Positions 39,324-51,300 of a DNA stretch of 64,000 bases are shown piece after piece. The notes under the pieces were generated by a model. That model searched no databases and had not been told where the DNA came from. It saw only the letters and a list, made by a program, of their open reading frames with translations. Position 1 is the stretch's first letter. The number at the start of each line of letters is the position of its first letter. Source of the stretch: Aristolochia californica (Eukaryota > Streptophyta > Magnoliopsida > Piperales > Aristolochiaceae); assembly GCA_029961685.1 (NCBI GenBank), contig JARWKL010000001.1:58081314-58145313 (forward strand), written 5' to 3'. The translations under genes were made by a program, and so were the position numbers.

Positions 39324-42300
39324 CGCCATTCCAATTTAACAATGCTTAGATTAATGACCCCCTCTTTTGATTATTTTGTCCAATCCTTTTGAAAGAAGAT
39401 TGATGCTATCAGTCCGAGTGGGTGGTCCCTCCCGGTGAAACTCAAATTGCTCAAGCCCCTTTTGCGCTTGTTAAGGAATAGTCCCACATGGATTAGTGAG
39501 ATCAAAGATCTTGAGTTTATTAGTTAGCGGAAAATGTTTCCTAAGTGGTTAGTCATTTTGGGATAGGGTCTTTGACCCAATTTAACATGGTATCAGAGCT
39601 AGTACTCGTATGTGGGCATTCCACCCAAATTATCTATGTGCTTACACGTGAGGGGGAGTGTTAAGGAATAGTCCCACATGGATTAGTGAGATCAAAGATC
39701 TTGAGTTTATTAGTTGCCAAAAAAGGTTTCCTAAGTGGCTAGACATTTTGGGATAGGGCCTTCGACCCAATTTAATTGCGCTCTTGGGCCTTAGAGTGCC
39801 AATCCACCCATTCGGCAGAGAAAGCCTCCACCCTTGATCTGGTGGCTACCATCGACACTGATGAGGAGTCAAGAAGCTTGACCTCTGCTGAAATGGCTCA
39901 GCGCTATGCCCTCCAGGGGCAATTACAAGCCTTCGCTCATTGAGATCTCATGCATTGGAAGAAGCGGGCTCGGTTCAAGTGTCTTTCAAAGGGAGATACA
40001 AACACTAAATTTTTTCATGCCGTTGCTACTGCCAAGAGAAGAGCCAACCGTATTACCTCGCTCTGTGTTAATGGCGAGGTTACCTCAGAAAAATCCCTTA
40101 TTTCTAACACTTTGGTGAGTTTATTTTGCAGGTCTTTACACAGAATGCCAGTCAGTTCGACCTTTCTTTCAGAGGGTCAATCCTGTTGCAGCCACCAATC
40201 TTATTGAGCTCTCCTTCTCCAACCGAGAAATTGAGAAAGCTGAAATGGGCCTCCCTTTGGATTGAGCTCTGGGTTCGGACGGCTTCAATTGGGAATTTTA
40301 CCGTCACTGTTGGCCGTTCATTGGTGAAGACATAACCCATATGGTACACTCGTTCTACCATCGTGGCATATCTTATAAGAGTATAGGGGCTGCTTTCATT
40401 GCCCTTATTCCCAAGATAGACGGGGTGGAGCTTCCTTCTGACTTTCGGCCTATTAGCCTCACCACCAACACTTATAAGGTGATTACATGTTTCCTTGCTT
40501 TGCCAACCATCTCCGAATAGTGCTTCCGGTTGCTATCCATCAGGGGCAGAGTGCTTCATTAAAGAGAGGAATATTTTGGATTCAGCTATGACCTGTCATG
40601 AGCTCCTTCACTACTACAAGACTTTGAAGCTCCCCAGGTTTATTCTCAAAGTAGATTATGAGAAGGCATTCGACAGTTAATTGGAAGCTTTTGGTTATTC
40701 TTATGGAAAAAAAATGGGATTCGGTATCAAGTGGAGGTTCTGGATTCAAAGTTGCATCTCCTTTGCCAATTATTTGGTGCTTCATAATGGAACAATGTGC
40801 CGCTATTGTAAAGGAACTCGGGGCATCTGTTAGGGGGATCCCTTATCTCGTTTACTTTTCAATGTGGTGGCAGAATATCTTTCCTCCTTGATTTATTCGG
40901 CTAAGGGTTTAGGTGGCTCCTCCCCATGGCTGATTTTGAGGCATTTGATATTCCGATTCTTCAGTTTAAGGATGACACCATTTGCTTTGGTGTGGGCACC
41001 ATGGATCAGATCAAGAAGTTGAAGGCTGTTCTTGGTCTATTTGAATTTTCTTCTGGGTCAGAATATAAATTGAAACATCTTTAAATAAACTTTGTTAAGT
41101 TGTGGAGCCTAATTAACGCCTTACACTGAGTTGGTCACCGATCAACCTTTGCGGTAAGGTTGCCGTGGGGGTTGGAAGGGGGGCGGAGCCCCCGTTCGAT
41201 TTATGATATATTGACTGTTGTTTCATTAAGGGCATTTTGGAAATTTCACTCTTGTAATGCAGTTGCCCTGGCTTTCTCTTTAAATTGGGGGGCGTCGCTA
41301 TTAAGTTTTTATGATCTTAATCCGAGGAGCATCTCAAGTTGTAGCCCAAGAGGTTAGAGAGAAACACATGTAAGTGTGCGACTTCTCTTGTAAACTATTT
41401 CATTTTCATAGTGGATTATTGTAGCGGCGGAAGACAGGACGTAGTCTCACCTTGAGGTGAACCTATATAAATTTTTTTGTGCTTTTCTGTGCTTGCTTTT
41501 CCTTTCTTCTACATTTATTATTATTGCTCTTGTTAGTTTGGAATTAGGACATTTAATTCCGAACAAACTCTTCTATGAGACTTCCTCCTGTGAGACTCCG
41601 CCATATTAATTGTGGCTCTTGTGAGACTTCTTGCTGTGAGAGTTATGTAAGACTCTTTCATACTTGTTGTTCAATACTCTCCCTGAAGTTGGAGTTTATA
41701 ATTTCAGCTTGCAATAAAAAATTCTTGGTCTTCAATTTTCATTGGCTAAAATTTTTCATTGATGCCAATTCTTCATCTTATTTTGTCTTATTTTTTTGAA
41801 TATTCCAGTCACATAAAAATTACCACAATATATGAAATAAAATACCTATTTTTTATAATTCTCCCCCTCAAGCTGGGGATAAAAAAGAAATAGAGACCTA
41901 GCTTGGATAAACCACAATATGGAAGAAGAAAATCACTCCTAGTTGTACAACAAATCTCCATACACCAGTCAAAACCGTTATAGTCTGAAACACATTCCGC
42001 TCAATTTCAATGCCGGAAAAACAATCCAACTTCAGGGCATAACAAATAAACTATTCACTTTTTAAGGGTAGCTCAAACACAAAACACCTTGTGGGTGAAG
42101 AATAAAAAGACGTGACTCAAGCTGGAGGTTGGGGAAATTGGTTCCTAACGAAGAAAGACTTTTTCCATCTCAGAAGCTCCCACCTTTTGGGAAATTGGCG
42201 TTTTGTTGCTGCTATGGCTGGGAGATACCTTGTGGGTGAAGAATAAAAAGATGTGACTCAAGCTGGAGGTTGGGGAAATTGATTCCTAACGAAGAAAGAC

Positions 42301-45300
42301 TTTCTCCATCTCAGAAGCTCCCACCTTTTGGGAAATTGGCGTTTTGTTGCTGCTATGGCTGGGAGATACCTTGTGGGTGAAGAATAAAAAGACGTGACTC
42401 AAGCTGGAGGTTGGGGAAATTGGTTCCTAACGAAGAAAGACTTTCTCCATCTCAGAAGCTCCCACCTTTTGGGAAATTGGCGTTTTGTTGCTGCTATGGC
42501 TGGGGCCTATCTCCTTCCTACTATGGTTACCTGGAACTCTTCGTCTTTTGGTTACCTTAAACTAAACTTTGATGGTAGTGTCTTTGGGTGCTTTGGGCCT
42601 ACAGGATTTGGTGGTGTCATCCATGACGACCACAACAACCTCCTCCTCTCCTATGTCGCCCCCTTGGGCATTTCGGACTCCACCTCGGCGGAGCTTGCTG
42701 GGTTGCATCAATGGCTGATGTCCTTCCGTGATTGCTTCTCTGGCCCCCTCATCATTGACTGGTGCGCCAATTCCAGGTCTCCTCCCTGGCACCATTGGGA
42801 CATCGTTTTGGATATTTGTAACATCTCTTCCTCCCTAGAATGTATTTGGAATCATGTTCCTAAATCCGCTAATCATCTTGTGGACGCTCAAGCTAAACGG
42901 GGCACATCCCTCCAAGTTTTTGATGTGGTGGGAGCCCCCCCCCCCCCCCAGGTTGTAATTTTTCTGTCTTTATAAATTCACACTTTACATAAAAAAAAAT
43001 GGCTGGATCTATGCATTGCTTTGAAGTGATGAAAGCACAAGATGATAAACTGAAAAAGTACTAGAGGAAAAACAACTTTAAAAGTACAAGATGATAAACT
43101 GAAGAAGTACTAGAGGAAAAACAACTTTAACTTGGAAGGAGGTGACTATGCAATACTCATACTTCCAAATGAATCTAGAATGTGACCCTTTTTTAGTCTC
43201 ACTACTAATTATTTGATTACTCACCTAAGGTTCTATGTTGTTCACTAACCAGGTCATCACTTGGCAATTGTCCATCGCCTTATCTTTAGTTTTGGGAGAA
43301 GAGAGAGCGGGGGGGGGGGGAGTCTCTGAGATAGATTGAGACCAATCCAAATAGTTGTCCTTTCAACTTAATTGATGTGATCAGAATAGAACTCCTTTGT
43401 TTCAGAACTCTCCATAGATTTGGTTGGGGTAATTACTCCTTCTGAATTAGCCATTACTGCACAATAACATTAAACCAGCAACCAAAAGATCATACAGCAC
43501 ATGAAATGACTCAATTACCTTCACCTATCGCCTATAACCACCAATTCCCTTGCACACCATACCTGTGGGTCCTACACTAGCAAACAATCTAGGGCAAAGA
43601 TAAAAGACTATTTCCACCACCAGAATTCAACCAACCAAAATCAATTTAGACATATAAGCTCGCATAAAACATCAAATCCAATCTAACCAAATGCACAGGT
43701 AATATAACAAACCTGGAAAGGTTTGTGCCATCGTAAGTCTAGGATTAGACTTAGGAACAGCTAGAACACAACCCTCTTGGGGCACATAAACTCATAACAA
43801 ATGCTTAAGTAGCAGCACAAGCTATCAACCAATGGGTTATGACACAGAAGAGGTAGGACCTAACATGTAATGCTGGTCAGCATAAGAAATTGAAAATTTT
43901 CCCTTCTTGGAGAAGTTGCAGGTCCTAGAGATGACTACAACACTTGAAAACTCTTCCTTGATCGGATTTTAATGCTTTGACACCATATCAAAATTCATGA
44001 AAGGTGGTCTCCTTAGAGGACTTAATCGGCTCCTAACCTTTTTTTTTTTTTTAAATGATGCTGAATTTTATTAAGAGAGAACTCAAACGAGTAAATTACA
44101 AGGGGGGAAGCCTTCCCAAACAATGAGAGATTGTTGGAGGTTTCGAATTTTGCCAATTTATCAGCCAAAGAATTGGCTGATCTAGGAACGAGGTTCCAAT
44201 TACAATGAATGGATGATACAATGTCATCAATGCAATTAGTGATTTTTCAGCGGCGCCAAGGGGGGGAGCTATCTTTTGAACACCAGCTGATGATAGTCTT
44301 TGAGTCTCCTTCGGCTCCTAACCTCTTTTATCCCATCACTTAAGCATAATAAGGGGTGTAAACAATATAAAGATGAAATGGAATAAGTTATTCCATGTTC
44401 CAATTACCATTTATTATTTCATTTCCGTTTTGTTTGATTAAAAATAGGTGTATTCCATTTCCATTTGTTTATCCAATTATCTATTGGATAAACAAGTGAA
44501 TGGGTAAACAAATGGAAACTAGTAAATAAGAGTATTGCTTTTCCATTTATTTACGGTAGAGATGCCCACATCTTTTACTACACATCATAATGTGACCATT
44601 GATATGTGGTTCTATGCTACTTACCATCCATGTCATGACCTAACAGTTTGTAAAGATTGACCCCAATTCCATCCCAAAATAATTAGTTTCTTAAGAGACC
44701 AATTTCTCAACCTTTTTATCCAACAACTTTTCTTAACACTTATTTATGTGGGACTATTCCCACTAATACTCCCCCATACATCCAGGCTTACACATGGGCT
44801 TGAGACGTGGACAACATAGGCAAGGTACACATTTAACGGGGCATAAATTGGGTCCAATAGCCCCGTTCCATCCCAAAACGTCTGGACACCTAGACGGCCT
44901 ATTGCTCAACCTTATAAATCAACAAATTCTTTTAATACTTATCTATGTGGGGATATTTCACTAACACAACTATTTACCGACCTTGTCATGCCCTATCAAT
45001 TATCAGCTTCTCAGTCTTCAGTCATAGGAATAGGAGGGTCATACCTAATATATGTTGTCTTTCTTTTGGCTTGCAAAAGCATTTGAATAGAAGCACTCAA
45101 GTTCAAATAGTTCTTTCCGTTCAATTTTACTGAAGTTATTATGGAATTAGAGTCCTTTCTATCAGAATGTCTGAGAAGCTTTACATAGGGTAATTACTTC
45201 ACCCTGATCAGTCATCTCCATAATTAACCAAAACACCAAGTTCACCACAATACACACTTAGAGATGCACACACAATTACACCTTCTGCATAAAACCAATC

Positions 45301-48300
45301 TCCCTTCAAACCAATCCAATAAAGAAACACAGGACACCAAACCAGCAAATTAAACCTGCACACCAAATTCAGGATAGCTCCAACAAAACTGGCAACAGGC
45401 TCTTGGTAATCTACCACTAGCACCTAATGCTGAGTCAAAGCAGTAAAGCAATTGATGAATCCCACACAAATTTATCTCTTCCAGCGAGGATAATGAGGCA
45501 GCATATGACAAAACACTTCTCTACTGCCTTAGAAATATTCAATTGTACCAAATCAGATATCATTGATACCTATACATCAACTTGGACAGTCTGTGTAGAT
45601 TTAAGTTGCACTGGGACACATCACGACCCTTGTTTGGGGAACAAAACGTGAATTACACTAAGCAGCACTAACAGCCAACCAATTGGTTATGACAAAAAAA
45701 GAAGTAATCTCTAATTTGGAAGTCGACCAGCAGAAGAAAAATCAAAACTTGACCCTCAGGAAGTTGATGTAGATCTGGGATAGGAGAAAAAACGGAGAAA
45801 CTCCTATGGCTTGGACTTTCATCGCTTTGAAAGTTATTGGGGATAATCTCACATAGGTTAATGTCTGGAAAGATGTTGTGGTTATTAGTTAGGAAACAAC
45901 CTCCTAACTTCGACTAGTCATTTTAGGATGTATTAAGAAGGCTAATTGCATTGCAGATTCTCTAGCTCGGTTGGGAGTTGACTTACATATTATTATGGGT
46001 AGTTCATTCCTTTTATATGTGGGATGAGTTGCCTACTTTGATTTTAGGGTTGCTTGATGTCCTCCTATTGTGGTCCTAGTACGTTCTTTCTTTAATGAAT
46101 TTTCTCTTTTTAATATAAAAAAATCATAAGAACTGGAAGTTTGTTGTCAAATTGTTTTCTTGGTTTAAATATGTATGTTGACTGATATTCGGAATTCAAT
46201 TTGAAGTCCTATTAGTTTCCCTTAGTTGGATTAAAATTGTTGGTGTTATTTTTTTGCTACGATGTTAACATCATGGTTATAATAGTAAACACATCTATCA
46301 ATTTTGATACAACAGACTGACAATTCATTTGAGCTTCTACTGCTACAAAACTACGAAGTAAAGTTGGGGGATAAGACTGGAATATGAGTGGTGCAGCCAC
46401 TATTCTTTCAACTTCAAGAAGTTTCGGATTTTTCAAGTTAAAAGAGTAAAACTTGAACTTTCAGAGTTGTTTATATCTGTGGCTAATCACAATAGAAGAT
46501 AAGAAACCGTTCTTAGTTTAATGAAAAGATACCAAGAGTTAGCAACTTTCTAAAAATTAGAAGATACGACTAATATGATGTTTTATTTTTTGTCTTCTTC
46601 TTTTCTTTACCTTATTCTATAATTCTTCAATTGTTTTGAATAGCTTTGTCTTTCTTCATATTCTTCAGCTATTCCTCCCACATTTGAGACATACTACATC
46701 AGCTTTTCTCATGCAAAACACTGCATTTCTCTTTTAACTTTCCTTTCTTCTTCCTACAACTCTAAATCTATTCCTCATCTTTCACTCCCTTTTTTTTTTT
46801 TTTTTGTGTGTGTGTGTGCAGTTTAGCTTTCTATCTCTTTTTTTCTATTCTGATCAATTTCTTATTTTTATATTCATGTGACTATTTTTATGAAGGGATA
46901 ACGAATATAAGAGAGCAAGAAGAGCTTAATGCCAAAACAGCAAAATATAAAACAGAAACAACTGAAAGTGGTTCGCCATACAACAAAGTCACAACACAAA
47001 TAGTGATCTTAATGGAGTTAGCTACCTCCCTTTAAATCAAACTTAAATTTAACTGACAATTCGAACCATGGTTGGCCTCAGACAAGCTTCTTTATAATTC
47101 AAGAATGTTACTGCAAACTCCTATAAGCATGCACTGACTAAGCCCTTAAGTCAGCAAACTGCTTGCAGCAAATTATTCTTAGTTGAGAAACTTATCTAAA
47201 GTTTAATTTCAGCAGCATGTCTTAGCTACATTTTCTGAAAAGTAAGAACATCCGATCTCCTGAGGTGACTGAGTTTGAAATTATGTTATTGGGATTTATA
47301 GTGACATCATCTGAACAGTTCTGATTTGTGTAAATAATCTCACAGAGGGTCTCATGCTTCAGCAAACAAGTTCCCTCAAACTTTCAGCTATTTGCAGTCT
47401 GAAGCATTATGTATCTCTGCAGTCTTCTTGGTGCTCAAAAGAGCTTCAATTTAAAACATCTGTATTGACGCCGCCATGTCACTGCGAAGCCATTAATCTC
47501 AATTTATGTCAGAATTATGAAAAGGAAGTGTTTGGCATGGATTTGTTAATATTTTCATACGCTCTCCTCATTAGTGTCAATTAGTGAATTATTCATGATA
47601 GGCTAATTGACTTATCTGTTTGACATTCTTGTTGTAAATTTCAGTCCTCTGGTGTTGTTTCTCATTGTGCTTATCTTTGATTTATCTATAGGGTAAGTCC
47701 TTATCTTCCTCAGAAAAGTTACAACACTCGGCCAATGTTGCGAAGCACCATGAAAGAATGACGAGCAAGTGGCATCAAAGTATAACTAGTGAACAAAATG
47801 GAAATGTTTACTGTTCTTCTTCTGAGAAGAGTTTAAGTCGACAACTTTCAGAAACTAGAAGATTCTTATTAGAGTCTGATGATCCAATTGATTCTTCACA
47901 AAGTGAATTGCTTCAAGAAGTAGAGAATACCTTCTCTACGTATTCCTCTGGAGCAAGTTCTCATGAAGCTACTTCTAAAGGATTGACACCCCATGAGGTC
48001 AACAGTGTTAACTGGATGGAAGCCAGGCCTGGATTAATAGGTAGCAGTAATAAGTTTTCTCCTGGTTATTATGAGACGTGGTTTGACCAAGAGAGCCACC
48101 TTGGAACTCCCCCTCTTGCACCAGATGTAAGTCTGACTCTTGCAGAAGTTCAAAGATTCCATATTCGAGAAGTATCCCCTGAATGGGCTTATAGTGGTGA
48201 ACAAACTAAGGTATTTTTTTCTTGGTGATTCTTCCTGTTATCATTGAAATATCAATATTTCCTACTCCTGACTTGGGAAGTCTTGTTTGAAGGCCTCTGT

Positions 48301-51300
48301 GTTATATATATATCACCTTAATTCTATTGGTTCCATTTTTTGCTTCTAAAAGTTGTCAGTGGTTTCGACTGGACAATAATGTCTTCACTGCAACATTCTA
48401 TTTTAAACTTTTAAGAATCTAATGGACAAGTTATGTATCAGAAAATCAAAATTCAGTCATCTCAGATATTTGCTTGTCAACTAGATCCTGTAATCTTCAC
48501 TAGAGAAATACTACAGTGCTCTACTAGATGGGCTACCTGTGGAGGAGGAAAATTAAATGATTCTGACAAGTGAAAAGTGTACACTGAGGCTAAGCTCTTG
48601 TTTCATACTTGTATTTCAGGTTATTATAACTGGAGACTTTCTATGCAGTCCTTCAGAGTGTTCATGGGCTTGTATGTTTGGGGATGTTGAAGTTTCTGTG
48701 GAAGTAATTCAAGAAGGGGTGTTGCGATGTCTTTCTCCTCAACATTCTTCTGGCTGGGTAAGTTTCTGTTTAACATCTGGAAATAGGGAAGCCTGTAGCG
48801 AAGTACGAGAGTTTGAGTTTCAACCTGAGCCTCAGACCTCATCTTTGGGGTCCATCTTCCAACAAAGAGAAGAAAATAAGACTAAAGAAGAATTAGCTCT
48901 CCTACTTAGATTTGTGGGAGTCTTACGTCATGGATTTGATAGTGTAACTGTTCAGAAGGAAGACTCTGTTGAATCAGGAACTGAACTTTTTAAAAAGTGG
49001 ATAGTTGCTGATGATCCATGGGGCCATATCATAGAGGCACTTATTGTTGGCAATGCAACCTCCATCCAGACATTGGAATGGATGGTGGAAGAACTACTAA
49101 AGGATAAGTTGCAGAGCTGGGCTTTATCAAAAGTCCAATATTGTGATGGGGTAACAGATAGTTCCTTATCCAAGCAAGAGCAAGGCATGATACACATGAT
49201 AGCTGCTTTGGGTTATGAGTGGGCCTTAAGTCCAATTTTAAGTTCTGGAGTTGGTATAAACTTCCGTGACATCAATGGCTGGACTGCCCTGCATTGGGCT
49301 GCAAGATTTGGAAGGTAATCCCAGTTGATTTTTTCAATTATCTTGTAGAGAGCTTTTTAAACAAGTAAAAGGTACTCTTAGGTATGTCCTTCAATGTTAT
49401 AAAACATTTTTTGTTATAATACTTTATAAGCTACAATTAGGATAGAGATTTGAGTAACCTCTCCAAGAATACTATATATATATATATATATTTCTAGTAT
49501 TTTAAAAATAGCTGCCTGTCACAATGGCCTCGTGCTATTTTATTTACAGGAGTGGTAGACTTAAGTCAACCAACTATTTGTTGCATCCAAATGTTTTACT
49601 TTTACAAAAAAAAAAAATCTAAAATTTGCAATACTGCCATCTTATACAAATCCTTTGTCACCTTATATCATTCTTTTTTCTAGAGTTAAAATCTGAAATA
49701 GATTTTGCATGGGCCCTCGAAAGTGAAATAAAAACATGTAGAGCACGAAGTTAAAAATTAAATTTAGGGGGTACATAATAAATGCATGCACCTTACGTCC
49801 ATGGATTGGAGTCTGTGTTCTTTTTTTTTTTTTTTTACTAGCTATCCCAGATGGACTTGGAAAGGACTGGTGTGCTCATCTTAGTATACTTTTGTACATC
49901 ATATCTTGCCAGGATCAAGTATATGCTTCTTACATTTATACAATTAACTACACACTGGTACACATGTCACATTAACACAATGAAGCATGAAACTTAGAAC
50001 TTTTCTTGAATCTCTATATTTCCAATGAACTTTAAAGGAGGCTGGACTTGAGTCCAACCTCAACTTGAAAAAGTTGGCTAAACCCAACTTTTTCTTCTTT
50101 TAAAAGCTGTTCTACTTATAAGAATATAATTTACTTCATTATATGTACAACAATGCCATTCATTGGAAATTGAAAAAAATAAGAAAAAATTTCAAAATAA
50201 CATCAACATGATTGCATACAATAATCAGTTATTTTAGAACACAAAGAATCAATTTCTAAGTTATTCAAATAAATTTATATAGTGAAAATGAAAATCGGGT
50301 GTACATAAGCTTATATGGATTTAGGTCTATACTTCTTTTCCCATGGAATACCATATAAAACTTTTGCTTTTTCTGCCTTAATAAATAATTGTTTTCCCTT
50401 TTCTAATACTGATTTTATTATTTTAAAGTTATTTGTTTAATATTTTGATCAAAGTGGTTCTCTTTAAGCTAAATAGTGCCATATGCCTCATAGTGCTAAC
50501 AATTTCATGGATTCCTCGCACGGTGGGTGTTCAGTTGTAATTTGTTGAGGCATGTACGTTTCTTGCTTTAGGGCTTTTGTGTCACTTGTCTATTTTATAC
50601 TTGAGTCAGGTAAATCAAGTTTTTGTATGAGCCTAGAGGTATTTTTGTCTATTAATACTTGTCTATTATTGTCACTTGCCATATGCCTCATGGAATGCAC
50701 GTGGAATTGGATCCTCCCGAAGGCGGGATACCATCCGAAGCCTCCTCTCTGCCTCCAAGACCTCCATTGCCACTCTCCAAGAAACCAAAATTCAAAACCT
50801 CTCTGACCCAATTGTCTGTGACCTCTAGCACTCCCCCAACCTCAGAATAAATGCAATATGTCACTCCGATGGCATCTTGGCTGTTTGGAACAACAACAAC
50901 ATTTAGGTCCTAGATTCTGCTGTTGGTTCCTTTGCAATTAGCCTGAAAATCCGAGGCAAAAATTCCGGCCATTCGTGGGGCCTTGTGGGGGTCTATGGCC
51001 CCACCAAGTATCAGAACTGACAAGCATTTTGGGATGAGCTATTCAATCTCACCCAGCTCTGACCTCGTCCCTTCCTTAATGCAGGCGACTTCAATGCTAT
51101 AAGATTCTACAATGAGAAATCACCTCTAGCTAGCCAAATCACCTCACCTCTTCCATAAGAATTTTTGCTGACTTTATCGAAAGTTGCGAGTTGGAAGAAA
51201 CTGCTATATCCGGCAAATTCTTCACATGGTCGAAAGGTCTGATCCCCCCCCCCCCCCCATCATGTCCAAATTGGACATGTTCCTTGCTACTAGTGATTGG

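Larger units (their letters stand above)
41571..44030 (-). mobile_element. Scrambled LTR-retrotransposon debris
   Basis: The motif attctccccctcaagctgg (41858-41876) looks like the complement of a copia polypurine tract at an LTR edge. The phrase tgctttgacaccatatca (43971-43988) resembles the complement of a tRNA-Met primer site. Between them, apart from LINE copy J, no coding trace could be aligned confidently. It is probably one or more decayed minus-strand copia elements. Confidence 0.35.
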
